Notes: generated by a model not told the origin, from the sequence alone. A DNA stretch of 64,000 nucleotides from Cornus controversa (GCA_026545225.1 CM048848.1:15427353-15491352); one strand, 5' to 3'. Positions 11,903 through 24,441 are shown, counted from the stretch's first letter. Numbers and translations: made by a program.

Positions 11903-12231
11903 GACTGCGAAGGACCACTTTTAAAGGTTATTAAGGGTTCATTTCTTTTCATAGAAAATGTATTCCTAATTATAAGATTATGTGCTACTGCAAAATCTAT
12001 GATAGTCTCCTCGGCATGATTTCTATCTCCATATCCATTCCCACCATATACCATTTCATATCCTCTACTCTTTTTTCCTATATGGCCATTAAAGTCACCT
12101 CCTATACACACTTTTTCTCCTTCGGGTATCCCTTGCATCTACTCGTCTATATGTTCCAAAAAAAGTGTTTTTATATTGTCATCTAGTCTTACTTGGGGTG
12201 CATACATGCTAATTATATTAACTATGCCATA
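11903..12231 (-). pseudogene. RTE-type LINE endonuclease fragment
   Basis: On the - strand the Gypsy integrase frame passes from YEALYG straight into IVNIISMYAPQVRLDD, then a TAG, then GEKVCIGGDFNGHIGK, and later IDFAVAHNLIIRNTF and LITFKSG. These are blocks of the apurinic-type endonuclease (exonuclease/endonuclease/phosphatase fold) of plant RTE LINEs: the APQ block and the GGDFNGH catalytic block. There is no poly-A tail or RT, and both borders are abrupt. It looks like a piece of a LINE joined into the Gypsy remnant. Confidence 0.7.
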
Positions 12232-13071
12232 TAACGCCTCATATGGTGTCATTTCAATATAGGTCTGATAGTTGTTGTACGTAAACTCCATAAGCAGCAA
12301 ATGGTCCTCCCAACCATCGCCAAAATCCAAGATACAAGTATGAAACATATCCTCCAATATCTGAATGGTACGCTCTAATTGTCTGTCGCTCTGAGGATGA
12401 AATGTTGTGCTAAAATGCAACTTTATATCCAATACCATCTGAAATCCCTGCTAGAATCTCGAGGTAAACCGTGGATCCCTATCCGACACAATAGATATCA
12501 GAACCACATATAATCTCATAATTTGCTCTATGTATTGCTTATTGAGTCTCTTCACATCATCTGTCAACCTCATAGGCAAGAAATGTGTTATTTTTGTCAA
12601 TCTATCCATGACGACCCAAACTGTATCATTACCCTTGTTTGATCTTAGAAGTCCTGTTACAAAATCTATGGTAATATGTTCTCATTTCCACTCCTCCACT
12701 AGTAATGATCGTAATAACCCAGTGGGTTTCTGATATTCTGCCTTTACTTGTTAATAAGTAAGGCATCTCGCTACAAACTGTGCCACATCTCTCTTTATAC
12801 CTCGTCACCAATATTAGTGCTTCAAATTGTGGTACATCTTTATGCCACCAGGATGAACTACAAAACGAGAATGATGAAAATCTCGTAATACATCCTCACG
12901 ACAATCAGAAGGAACTACCATCAATCCTCTGAATTGTAGACCCCCATCTGAATGCAAAGTCCGATCCTCCACTGTCGTACCGTTGTCAATCTGTGAGTAA
13001 ATGGCCTCGAACTCACTATCCCGTTTCTGTGCCTCACTCACCTTGCTCATAAGCATAGGTTGAGCTACCAA
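12232..13071 (-). pseudogene. Gypsy integrase (decayed)
   Basis: HHCC-type zinc region: HHSRFVVHPGGIKMYHNLKH, followed by CLTYQQ, where the second Cys of the usual CX2C is Tyr. Core blocks ITIDFVTGLL, IVSDRDPRF and ERTIQILEDM supply the D, D and E positions. LVEF-like MEFTYNNYQ and MTPYEALYG follow. There are several stops and frame changes. It belongs to the same element as the RT and RNase H to its right and is continuous with an RTE fragment at its 3' end. Confidence 0.8.
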
Positions 13072-13295
13072 GCTACCAACGTAGCTGGTTCACCATCATC
13101 ACTGAAATACAATCCCAACTCCGAGAAATCCTCAATCATTTTTCATTCCCGTATGGCTATGCTAGCTAGAGTCCCATAAGACTTTCTACTCAATGCATCT
13201 GCCACTACATTTGCTTTCCCCAAATGGTATTGCAAATCAAAATTGTAATCCTCTATATACTTAACCCATCACCTTTATCTCATGTTCAAGTCTTT

Positions 13296-14103
13296 TTAGG
13301 AGAAAAGGTACTTGAGACTCTTGTGATCTGAATACACCTCAAATCTCTCACCATACAAGTAGTGTCTCCACCTTTTCAAGGCAAAGATCACCACTTTTAG
13401 TTCCAAATTATGTGTTGGATAGTTATGCTCGTGAGTCTTTAATTGCCTAGACTCATAAGCAACTACTCCATCACATTGCATCAACACATAACCTAGCCCA
13501 CTCCCTGAAGCATCATAATAAATCACATACCCCAAGAAATGCTCGGGTATCACCAAAGCTGTAGTTAACCACTTCTTCAATTCACAAAAAACTAACTCAC
13601 AAGCTTCGTTCCACACAAACTTCACACCCTTATGAGTAAGTCGTGTCATATGAGCTACAATACTAGAGAAGTCTTTCACAAACCTTCTATAGTAGCCCGC
13701 TAAACCAAGAAAACTTCGAATCTCAAAGACACTCTTTGCACTCTCCTAACTCATCACAGCCTCGATCTTAGATGGATCAACTGAGACTCCACCTCCGGAA
13801 CAACATGTCCAAGAAACTTCACCTCTTGGAGCCAAATCTCACACTTTTCATACTTAGCGTACAGTCAATGCTCTCTAAGGATATGCAAAACTGTCATCAA
13901 ATATAACTTATGCTCCTCCTTCGTAGATGAGTATACAAGTATGTCATCCACAAACACTACCACAAAAGTGTCTAGATACTCATGAAATGCGCAGTTCATC
14001 AAATCTATAAATGTCGACGGTACATTAGTCAAACTAAATGGCATTACAAAGGATTTATAATGTCCATACCGCGTACGAAAAACTATTTTATGGATATCCT
14101 CAT
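13296..14103 (-). pseudogene. Gypsy RT C-terminal half and RNase H
   Basis: The - strand shows [19 protein letters not shown], the catalytic [21 protein letters not shown] and [13 protein letters not shown]. These are followed by an RNase H domain ([53 protein letters not shown]). Stops are present. The domain begins exactly at the target duplication of the element inserted at 14104-16879; its N-terminal half lies at 16885-17230. Confidence 0.85.
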
Positions 14104-14210
14104 TGTCATGCCCCGAAATTCGGACTACCGGGCCGAACCCAAATCCCTAGTGTGAACCCATTCACTCAACCACATGAATTATTCCAATAGTAATCTCACC
14201 TTGATATCAA

Positions 14211-14222
14211 GCTCTGATACCA
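14211..14222 (-). other. Primer-binding site (tRNA-iMet)
   Basis: TGGTATCAGAGC on the - strand, three bases from the LTR start at 14226. Confidence 0.8.
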
Positions 14223-14457
14223 CGTTGTCACGCCCCAAAACCCGGACCGCCGGGACTCCCCCGGACAGACCCCGAGTTCTAGGTGTGAACCCGTCCATTA
14301 ATCCCAACGAACCATTTCCTATCCCTCATTTACCGCGGAAGCTTACTTTTCAAATGCACATGTATATACGTGCACTATAGACCTTACAAACCCTAATGGG
14401 CCCCTCAAACATCCCCTTGCATCTCTCTAGAAGAATACAAAATTCATGCATTTTGAT

Positions 14458-14760
14458 GGATCAAAATGATGATTTTGATGCATCGAAATGGTCATTTCGA
14501 TGCATCATAAGTCCGATGCATCGAACATGTATCGACCATCCATCGACCAAAACACACTCTCGTGACTTTTGACATTCTAAAATCCTGTAATTTTTTTGAT
14601 GCATCATACTTTTCATTTCGATGCATCGTATGTCCGATGCATCGAACATATATTGACCATCCATCGACCAAAATACACTCTTGTGACTTTTGACATTCCA
14701 AAATCCTACAATTTTTTTGATGCATCATACCTTTCATTTCGATGCATCGAAATGCCCAGA
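14458..14760. repeat. Tandem repeat with ATGCATCGAA motifs inside the LTR
   Basis: Unit of roughly 120 bp containing TTCGATGCATCGTATGTCCG and 'CGACCAAAATACACTC', seen at about 14490-14590 and 14610-14710 with a partial third copy. The open frames on both strands here simply reflect the repeat. Confidence 0.75.
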
Positions 14761-16884
14761 CTGGTACACCTGTAAAAAATCCTACAATTTTGCAAATGGC
14801 CATTTTTGGCATTCCAAGTCTATTCAACCACCTAACTTACTCATGCAACATCCCATCAACATACTAAAGCTATTGGTATCATTCATAAACCAAAATTCAA
14901 TCTCTCTCTCAAAATCATGTCTCGAAACCATCATTCTCGCCATTTTCATTCATCAACTCATGCATACATACATTTCATACTCCATTTACCCAAAATTTCC
15001 ATACATGAAGTCGTAACTCAAAAGAAAAATGGTCTTGTAATCCCATACATCTCAAAAACATACATTTTGCTCAAAAGGTACATATCACCCTTAAGAGTCT
15101 CAAGTTCATAGTCATTACAAGAATTCATACATAAGGTTCCAATGCTACAAATTCAAACATGACTACAACTAGATCATTACCGTGCCACAAGCCGGCACGG
15201 ATAGCCACAATATATACAATATCAAAAATGTAGCAAAATACTACTAGAGTTCCACTTGGACACTATATCCCATTTGTCATCAGAGCCTTATCTGTAAAAA
15301 GAGTTTAGAAGAAAGGGGTGAGCACCATGACGGCTCAGTAGAGATATCCCAACCCACCTAAGTGTCGACTCAACACCGACCTACATGAATGCATGTCGCT
15401 ACATTACACGTATCATCCAACATATATCATATTCTTTCACAAGCAACACATATATAATAATGCATTAAACACATATCATGCTTCACAATTTAAAATGAAA
15501 GCAATTTCATAAACTTGTCTCACTCTTAGACTCGACCCGATACCCTAACATGATTTTTGACCAACCATGCTAGTTGGGACACTTCCCACACAATTTTGGA
15601 ATTCGTCACTGAGTATAAACCACTCTATAGTGATTAGATTGTTTCAGAATTCATCACCGAGTACTCCATACTCCAAAGTGATTAGACCGTTTCAAGATTT
15701 TCACCGAGAATACTGTCCTCCCAAGTGATTAAATAGTTTTGAAATACGTCACTGATAACTCCATCCTCTGAGGTGATTAGACCGTTCATGATTCTCACCA
15801 AGTATCCATCTACTCCCAAGTGATTAAATAGTTTCAGAATACGTCATCGAGAACTCCGTCCTCGTAGGTGATTGGATCGTTCATGACCATCACCGAGCGT
15901 TTGTTACTCCAAATGACTAGGTTATTCTACCACTTTTCCCGTTCTCCTCATAACGGCTATATATATGCATTTCGAACATATAAAGATGAAGCACTTACAA
16001 TTCATGCTTCATAATGCATAAGCTAGTTATAAAATCACTTAGCATATAAGTGTACATACTAATTTCTCTCACCCATGCACCCCTTATATCATGTATACCC
16101 CCATATACATACCAACTATACATAATAGAATAAAGAGAAATAGAAAGCAACCACATTCCACCCCTCTTACCACTCTAAAACATGCAATACAGATCCTTAG
16201 CTCTCACTGTTTCTCCTGAAACCCTAGAATCGACAATTAAATGAGAAGAGAAACTCCTACGTCGAAATTGAAGGCCTTCCAATCACTTCTCAATTTCTAG
16301 CAATGTCCACCTTGCCGAACCGTGAAGATGTTTGGTTCAAAGGGACGCCCTACGTATCTACCTTCTTCAGCGAAACCCGAATCATGCCCGAAGGCTTCCG
16401 AAATCTAGAGAGAAGGAAGGGAGGAGAAGAGGGAAGAATAAGAGAGAGAGATAGAACCGTGAGAATGGCTGAATCTCTCTCAGTCACATGTTTTAAATGG
16501 CATCTAAGCGCGCGAAATGTCCAAAACGCCCCCGAGCCACTTAACGTACCTTCCCAGACTCCGTTTTTGATTTTGAAAACTCTTACGGCCTCGAAATCAC
16601 TTACTCTATTCTCCAAAAATTTTATCGAAGCTATTCCTAAAAATAATATTTTCGAGAATTTTCTAGGTTCCTAGGCCCACTTATTAGACCGCATCACGGG
16701 CCCCGATTTGACCAAAAAGTCAAACTTCACTAAATCTTTCAAAAATTTACCAAAACCCTTAAAACACTTCTCAAACATGTTCCCCACACTCAAAACATAT
16801 TAAACACCACTCGAAATACATCTATGGCAATTATGATACAATAATGCAATACCGACAAAAATTGGTCACGGTCTTTACACTCAT

Positions 16885-17230
16885 CATTCACCCTCAATTG
16901 GTAATATCTCGACCTTAAATAAATTTTTGAGAAGTAGTGAGCTCCCTTCAATTGATCAAATAGGTCATCTATCCTTGGCAACAGATACTTGTTCTTGATT
17001 GTCACCTGATTTAATTTTTGATAATCAATGAACCATCTTTCTTTTTAGCAAATAACACCGGTGCTCCACATGGTGATGCATTCGGTCTAATAAAGCCTTT
17101 ATCTTTCAAATCATTTAATTGATGTTTTAATTTCACCAACTCTGCTAGTGCCATCCGATATGGTGCCATAGAAATGGGTGTCGTATCGGGCATAAGATCA
17201 ATGCCAAACTCTACCTCTCTTGGAAGGTAA
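16885..17230 (-). pseudogene. Gypsy RT N-terminal half
   Basis: The - strand reads [53 protein letters not shown], then [19 protein letters not shown] and YYQLRVNDE. This is the classic Gypsy RT entry region. One or two stops occur. VNDE is encoded across the target duplication and the RT continues at 14103 on the far side of the insertion. Confidence 0.85.
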
Positions 17231-18060
17231 GTCCATCATGATGATGTAAAAGATTCTATGGATTATTTGTGGTAAACAGACTTTCGAAAGTTGTGCAATT
17301 TTAAGGTAGTTGAACCCGTCCACAGATTAAATTTGCAATGGTGTAAAAAATTTTGTGGATTATTTATGGTAAATGAACTATCGTAAAACCTTAATAGTTG
17401 TTGTGTGATTTTGAGATGAGATAGGGTGAGGGGTGAAGCTTCGTTTTGCAAGAGATTGCACAATTTGTGTAAGATACGATTTTGGGAAGGAATGGAGCTT
17501 TTTGGAATGATGGGTGATTTTGCGAGGGAAAAGAAACAGTGGAGAATTTGGTTTCATATTTTGAATTATGGCTGAGGTTTTATGAAGACGTAGTAAAAGG
17601 TTTTTGGCTTGTTTTATTAATTTAATATTCAAACCGGTAACAAAATCTTGTAAACTCCTATTTACATATTTGGAAACCATTTTTTTATAAAGCAAATATT
17701 TTTTTATTGCTTACAACGTAGCTGAATGAGAACCAAGGAAGGGCAAATAGAGGAAATGGACGAAATAGTAAAATGGAAAGGATTCAAGTCTTGCTTGAAG
17801 ACGCACAAAAACACACTTCTTCTTGCACCGCACAAGACCCCAAAAAACACACAATGTTCTCTTCTTTTCACTTGCGCCGCACAAATCAACTATTCACCAG
17901 GAGAATAGCACAAGAACCAAGAAGGAAACCACACTTCACTCTCACTTTAACGCCATACACACCGACAACCACACATAACCCTAAAAACTTTCACACATGC
18001 TCCTAACAACCAAATACCTACTTTTCTTTTTGTCTACTCATATGGGTGGACTGACCCCAA
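17231..18060. other. Unassigned sequence between Gypsy remnants
   Basis: Contains an internal imperfect direct repeat (GGATTATTTRTGGTAAA at about 17258 and 17357). The Gypsy reading frame stops at about 17230. No domain is recognised. The short frames on both strands look accidental. Confidence 0.4.
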
Positions 18061-20665
18061 CTTTAGTAATTTCACATTATGGATGGCACCATCGAAATTC
18101 TTTGAAAAAGAATGGCATTGTGGTAGTTTTAGAGTAAAATGGAGGGTAAAAGAGACTTTTCACTTGGGGGAGTCTAGAAGTTTCTAGAAAGGGTGGGAGA
18201 TATAGATGTATATCTATAGGTTTTGAGCTATAAAAGGCAAAATTGCCTTCCTCTCTCCCCATAAGTTCTGCCAGCCATATCTTTTACCCCCCATCTCTCA
18301 TTTTGCTCTCTTTATTTCTCCATTGAAGGTGCTTGAAGGCTAGGCTTGGTCCAAGGTTGTTGGTGGTAGTTAGTGTTGGTGCTAGTAGCATGTAAGTGTT
18401 TCTTTCCACCACTTTTGTCCATATTTTTCTTTTACTTCCTCTCTTCATCTTCTTTTTCAATTATTGAAGTTTGAAGAATGAGTATTGTGTATGGTTTGTA
18501 GTATTGGAAGCTTTGGGACTTGAAGACTTCCATTCCTTTCCATTGATTTCTCCATTAAAGCTTTTGAAGAAAAGTTAGGATTTCAAATTAAATTTCAAAA
18601 TTCAATTTGGGGGTTTCTTCAATTCTTCTTGGATTTAAGGTAGGAATGAATTTAACTTCCTCTTCTAATGTTTTAAGACTTTAGGAAGTGTTAGGTTGAG
18701 ATTCTAACATAAATTGCAAAATGTGTAAATTAAAGTTTACTTTATTTCATGAAAAATTGAGGCTTTTGTGTTTTGAGCATGCTAAATGTGTTTAGACCTT
18801 GGATTATGCCTATTAGCATTATTAGGGAGATTTACCATTGAGACATGTATGCCATTGGATCACTCGTGCTCTTAATTTGAAATTAAAGTACACTTTATTG
18901 CATGATAACTCTAGTGTTGTGTAAGAATTAGAAGTTCTAAATTACTTTTATAGTAATTATGTTAATGATTGTAAATTATGGAAGTCTTGGGTCATCCATT
19001 AGTGTCTTGGAATAAAAAACTTAACTTTTGTTCAAGAAAAGTATTTTGGGAATAAGTGGTTACATGTATGCTTTGTTTGCTAATGTGTGTTCAAGCATCC
19101 TAAATTTTACTTAATTAATGTGTAGGAATGCTAATGGATGAATTGGGTTTCATTTGAATTCATTTGACAACTTATGGACCATTAGGGGTATTTTGGTCAT
19201 TCATGTGTACATTAGTTGAGAATGCATGCTAAATGGTTATTTAAAGTGCCTAAGTGTTTGTGTACGCCTATTGAATATGTTGAGCAAGATAGGCAATACC
19301 TTAGAGAAATTATGAAATTTTGACCATACTTTAATGTTTGGAGCTAGGGTTCCACGGTGCAACATGACTTTTGCATGAAATTGTAATTGTTTAAATGTTT
19401 TAAATTATGCTTAGAATGTACTAGAGCAAGATTTGGTGTTAAATTAACATATTTGATTTGAAAGTTCAAGTATACTTGCTAGGTAACATATAAATTGCCT
19501 AGATGTACTAATTTGGTTAAATTAGGAATTTGGTTATGTCTTGATACTATACATATGCAAGCATTGAAATTGGAGGTTTAAAGCCCTACTGAAAAGGATT
19601 TCAAGGTTTAAAATCCTATTGAAAAGAAACATTTATTTAAGTAAAAATTTTGCTTGAGGAACGACTCATTAAAAACTTGGTGCACATAGATGCGAAACCA
19701 ATGCTATGAGGATAATTATTATGGACATTGTTATTACATTGCTCATATTGATCATTTTTTCATACTGTTCATATCATGTGTGAGTTGTGATTTTCGAGAA
19801 GTTTTAAATAGTTAAAAATAGAGGCACAAAGATGCTTGGTGGTTGATAAGTCCACCTAACTGTCTAGTGATTTCACGTCGACCTACGGACTAGTAATCCA
19901 GAATGATAGAATGTACAGAAGGACTGTCTGAGTACTGCTCTATTGATGCGTGTGTCACGACTATTTGTGTTACATGTGTGTGTGTGTGTGTCATCTGCAC
20001 TACATCTAAATAAGTAAACTGCTCATTTCAAGTTTTACGCTTTTTAAACCATTATAAATAAGTTTATTATTCCGTTGTTATGGATGAGTTATGACTACAT
20101 TGTTTATAGGTAGGTTATATTTCATGCTTATGTGTAAAAGTATATTAGCGAATACTTGTGAAAGTTAGAAAGAACAACGTTGTGTGCATGTTCGCTTAAG
20201 AATTCTTACTTCAGTCTGAAATGTTTAGGGTGGGATAGTTGAATCATTTCTACTGAGTCGTCTTTGCTCACCCTACAGATATGTCACATTTTTTAGGAAA
20301 AAGGGACGGAAAGGATGTTGCTTGAGCTCCAGAAAGCTTGAAGTGGCATATTTTTTTTTTTGGTGTTTTGTAGTTATACTTGCATGTCTTAGGTATAACT
20401 TGGATAACATGTACGTTATGTTATTTGGGGCCAATCTGTTGGCTTAGTACTTCTGTACTTGTATGACGTGTTATATTCAGGAGTTTTGTGATTTATCTTC
20501 TCTATTGAACATGTTTAGTGTATGCTAATTATAGTTAAGTTGTTTATCGCTTCCGCAATGACGACTTTGATGTCGGCTCGGGGTCTGGGGTTCGGATCCT
20601 TTTCTATTCCTTTCTTATATTTTCTTTTAGTCATAACTCGGGTCTTTGGAATTTGGGACGTGACA
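18060..20665 (+). mobile_element. Probable solo LTR of Gypsy type, opposite orientation
   Basis: The right end reads GGGACGTGACA (20655-20665), the reverse complement of the TGTCACG LTR start seen at 14226. The preceding GGTCTGGGGTTCGGATCC resembles that LTR's GC-rich terminal block. A TATA-like motif (GCTATAAAAGGC, about 18228) fits an LTR promoter. No gag or pol follows at 20666. The left border and target duplication were not found. Confidence 0.45.
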
Positions 20666-21620
20666 CCAACAATCTCCCCCTCCACCCACAAGAGAGAGAC
20701 CAAGCACTATTCACATTCCTACCACCTTGATGGAGAGGTCACACTTTGACAAATCATTCGCTCAACTCCCCCACTTTAGCAAACCCATGATTTCTAACAT
20801 CTTCTATAATCTCCATTGGAAGATGCAACTACTCCCTTTAATCAACACCTGGAACATGAATCCACACCATTTTTTCACTTGTGAGTGCTTACCTCTTGTG
20901 GCAGGAATTTAACGAACACTTCTTCTTAATTGCAGCTAATCCATTCAAAAACACTTTTGCACGAGTCTTGTGCAATCTACAAAAGTTATTGCTAGTGCTA
21001 CCACTAATGAACCTTTAGTGAGTTTTTACTTTCCCTTACCAAACCAACTTTGGTAACCCAACCGACCCAATGCAACTTCGAAAATTATATTGAGACGCAA
21101 ATGAGGAACATAACCTACATCTTTTAGCATCAATGTGCAACTCACATTAGTCTGAATACAAACATCTCCAACATCCACAATCTTCGAACAATCAGTATTT
21201 CTCATCTTCATTGTCCCAAAGTCCCCCACTTTGTAAGATGTGAATAACTCCCTTGTAGGTGTAGCGTGGTAAGAAGTTGCAATATCAACAACCCACTCAA
21301 CATCTTGATATGTAGTATGATTGCATTTTTTATCTCCTAACGAGAGTACCAACTCCTCATCTGATACAATGGATGTTATGGCATTATCACTGTCCTTCTT
21401 CTGATATTTTTCTTCCTTTTGTTATTTCTTCAAATCCCAACAAAATTTCTCTATATAACCAGTCGTGCCACAATGAAAACACTTTCTCTCATCTCTAGGA
21501 TGTGGATTGCCTCTAGAATCTCTACTTTTGCTATAACTTTCAGGTCCTCTGCTAAACCATCTGGACTTCCTTTCCTCTATGACAAGAGCTTGAGCCCGAG
21601 CTTAGCCTGATCTCTATTAA
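20666..21620 (-). pseudogene. Copia gag zinc knuckle and protease fragment
   Basis: The - strand at 21440-21490 encodes CFHCGTTGYIEKFC, a CX2CX4HX4C knuckle in which His is Tyr. At 21352-21026 it reads VEWVVDIATSYHATPTRELF and FTSYKVGDFGTMKM, ending LKDVGYVPHLRLNII, the Copia protease region; the usual DT/SGA active site is DIAT. Downstream the frame decays (SLVVA, then stops). It belongs to the Copia element whose gag start and PBS are at 24000-24441. Confidence 0.75.
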
Positions 21621-21832
21621 CATCTTTTCAATGTAGTTCTTTATTGAACATAAAATCTTTTGACATATTTAGAGTCATTTACCATCTGGAGCAGAATTGC
21701 TGAGTGATACCAACAAACTCTCCCAACTATCAAGCAATAAACTCAGAAGTAACACTGTCTACAACTCATCATCTAACACCATCTGCATTTGATGGTCCGA
21801 TAAGCCTAAGAGCATGTATGTTCAAGTTTTAA
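21621..21832 (-). pseudogene. Copia gag, C-terminal part
   Basis: The - strand has blocks like LLLSLLPDSWESLLVSLSNS, the usual Copia gag segment before the zinc knuckle. Frame breaks are present. It is cut at 21833 by the LTR-like insertion. Confidence 0.6.
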
Positions 21833-22470
21833 TGTCAAAAGGATCTAAAGGGGCATTACTGTCATTTTACCTTCAATGCAAATTACTGGGTTTACTTTCA
21901 TGACTTATTTAATTACTCTGTTATTATTGTATATGCACTAACCTAATTGCAAGGGCATATTGGGTAATTCAATAAAAAGCGCATATTGGATATTTTAATT
22001 AAAATGGCATGGAATTTCAACTACAAGTGTAACCCTAGCATTCATCTAATACATAAGTATTATAAAAAGAAAAGAATGAGGTTTCTAGGGTTGTGCGACA
22101 TAGTGGATATACAGAATATTGAGATCGTGTAGCTAAAGAAAGGTGAGAGAAAGAGAGAGAGAAGGAGTGCATTTGTTGACGATACATCAGTGAATTTGGT
22201 TCTCCATCGCGAGGCTCTATGATGTATATTGCTGAATCTACTTCAGTGAATAGGACTCTTCATCGCGAGCATCGTTTGATTTGATAAATCTACGTATGAT
22301 CTGTTGAATCTACTTTAGAAATCGGGGCTTTACATCGCTTGATCTGTGAGTAAAATTTATATGAGCTTCAACTACACTATGGTATATCTCTAACTCTCTT
22401 TCTCTTTCACTTTCACAGGCGCACTGGTTGTGGATTTTTTGTTGACACAATCATCACAGGCGCACATATA

Positions 22471-22630
22471 CTCTGTGTTTTTTGTTCTTGAATATGCGAA
22501 TCATCTGAAGTATTCTCTGTGTTCTTTGTTCTTGAATATGCGAATCATCTGAAGTATACTCTCTGTTCTTTGTTCTTGAATATGCAAATCATCTGAAGTA
22601 TATTCTCTGTTCTTTGTTCTTGAATTTTTG
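22471..22630. repeat. Tandem repeat, about 44 bp, four copies
   Basis: Unit beginning CTCTGTGTTCTTTGTTCTTG and containing AATATGCGAATCATCTGAAG. Copies start at 22471, 22515, 22561 and 22605. Confidence 0.9.
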
Positions 22631-22764
22631 TATCATATATAGAATCTGTGTTCTCGTGTTTTCTCGTGTTTTCTGCAATCTAATTTCTAATGATTCTGCA
22701 ACTGATATATAAATTATGTGTTATCGTGTCTTTATTAATCTGGTTTCTATGTTCTGGTATTGGC

Positions 22765-23170
22765 ATTTGTGTTCTAAAATTCTTGTTGAACCTTTTTTTT
22801 TCTTGAAAATCTGAGTTGCATTTGTGTTCTAAAATTCTTGTTGCTGAACATTATTTTTCCTAAAAATCTGAGTTGCATTTGTGTTCTGAAATCTTTTGTA
22901 GTTGTTGTCCTAATTTGCAGTTTAATTTCTCTGTTTTCTGAAATCTGTTTCTGAATCTTTAAAAGTTGAAATTGAAATTTTCACTTTAATTTCTCTATTT
23001 TCTGAAATCTGTTTCTGAATCTTTAAATGCTGAAATTGAAATTTGTAGTTTAATTTCTCTATTTTCTAAAATTTGTCTCGAAAATATTTATATGCTAAAA
23101 CTAAAATTTGCAGTTTGATTTCACTGTTTCTAAAATCTGTTTGAGTATATGCTGATACTGAACCTTATTA
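22765..23170. repeat. T-rich tandem repeats of about 58 and 64 bp
   Basis: TTTGTGTTCTRAAATTCTTG units at about 22765, 22821 and 22879. Then four units starting TTTAATTTCTCTGTTTTCTG at 22921, 22985, 23049 and 23114, with a 64-65 bp period and increasing divergence. Confidence 0.85.
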
Positions 23171-24000
23171 ACTTAAGATTCCATTTGCTGAAAATACGTG
23201 CTAACCTTGCTTTCTTTGAGTGCTGATTGCTATACATGCATCCTTAATTTTTATGCTACTAAAGTTTACTCTAGCTGTATTCTTGTCAAGATTAAGAACA
23301 GGTACAAGGCCAAAATATCATAACAGTCACCTAAAGAATATATCAAGCTGAATGAAAATTTGAGTTGCTGAGAAGGAGACTCTCTGAAGGAATATACATC
23401 TACAAGTCCTTGATTGCTTCACTCAAGGTTGTTTGTACTGAAGCCTATCACTGCTGATGTTCAAGTGTCATCATTTGCCCATTGTTCAAGTGGCCTTTTT
23501 CATTCTCAAGCTGTACTTTGAAGATTAACAATTAAAGCTTGAAGAGTTATTGATTTATACATTACACTGTCTCCACACTCACTATTTGTAGTCCAATTTA
23601 GGGATACTTTGGACAGGGGGAGTTAGAGTGATTTGTGGTGAGTGATAGCTTGGGCTTTGGGAACCTTAGGTTGGGTGAGAGCAGAAAGCTATTGTGAGGA
23701 TTTATGTGAGTGGTTCAGGCCTAGGGAGGCTGTGAACTAGGGAGAGAGCTGGAGTGACTACGTGGTAAGTTAGGTGAGTGAGAGAATGATTAGTGAATTA
23801 GTGTACTACCTTTCATACATAGTGGAGCTAAATTCTGGCTTGACAATAAAAGAGAATGTTTCCCCACATTAGGGTTTTACTTCTATAAATAATTGTGTCA
23901 AACTGTGTGATTGGTTTTTGGTAGCTATACTTAAAGTATTAGGAAGAAATTGTGTAGAACCTATTCTCCCCCTCCCCCTCTAGGTTCTTCATCATTGTGG

Positions 24001-24441
24001 TTAACTAGTTCACCAAACTCTAAAAATCCCTCAAGTGCTCCGCAATAAAATTTTCCTATTTGAACTTCAAATTCACAAGTCTTCTTATAAAAAAATATCT
24101 TATTCTGGGCAATCTTCCACTCATACATCGACTACAATTTCTTCCAAAGTAAGCATTAGTCTCCTGAGCAATATGATGAAACAAATTATGGTCGATCCAC
24201 TGTTTAACCAGCCCCATGGTTTTCCTATTCATCTTTTCCCAATCTCTTTAGCACTTTTATTAGCAAGCTTGGCACTGTCCCCCTTAATAGGTTCATATAA
24301 ATCCTTACAATAAATGATATCTTCCATTATTGGCTTCCAGGTCGTATAGTTTAAAGTTGTCAATTTAATCATAGCACTCGATACCACCTCCGTCTTGACC
24401 ACATACAAAAATCATCGAACAACAATCTTACCTCTGATACC
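24001..24441 (-). pseudogene. Copia gag N-terminal part and primer-binding site
   Basis: The - strand has TGGTATCAGAGG (about 24430-24441) two bases from an LTR end (CCCAACA), then a gag start reading MIKLTTLNYTTWKPIMED, YCKDLYEPIKGDSAKLANKS and, after a frame change, QWIDHNLFHHIAQETNAY. This matches the known N-terminal pattern of plant Copia gag. The gag resumes at 21832 beyond the insertion. Confidence 0.75.

Larger units (their letters stand above)
14104..16879 (-). mobile_element. Internally deleted Gypsy-type LTR element inserted in RT
   Basis: Bounded by TG (TGTCATGCCCC) and CA (GTCTTTACA), with a perfect 5-bp target duplication CTCAT at 14099-14103 and 16880-16884. A second LTR start, TGTCACGCCCC, is at 14226. 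Just left of it the - strand carries TGGTATCAGAGC (14211-14222), an initiator-Met tRNA primer-binding site. So from right to left it reads 5' LTR (16879-14226), PBS, a short internal remnant, and a 3' LTR cut to about 60-100 bp. All coding sequence is gone. The LTR contains imperfect repeats of the GTCACCGAG / CAAGTGATTAGA type at 15600-15930. Confidence 0.8.
21833..24000 (+). mobile_element. LTR plus leader inserted in a Copia gag
   Basis: Copia gag coding on the - strand is interrupted between about 21832 and 24001. The insert starts TGTCAAAAGG, has a TATA-like TATTATAAAAAG (about 22054) and ends in a C-rich ATTCTCCCCCTCCCCCTCTAGG block. That block resembles the LTR/primer junction of plant Copia elements, also seen at 38890-38960 and 53630-53690. 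No coding is recognised inside it. A target duplication was not established. Confidence 0.5.

Noticed and set aside
22471-23170. CRISPR-like array
   Set aside because: Repeats are contiguous T-rich tandem units without unique spacers, in a plant genome, inside an LTR.
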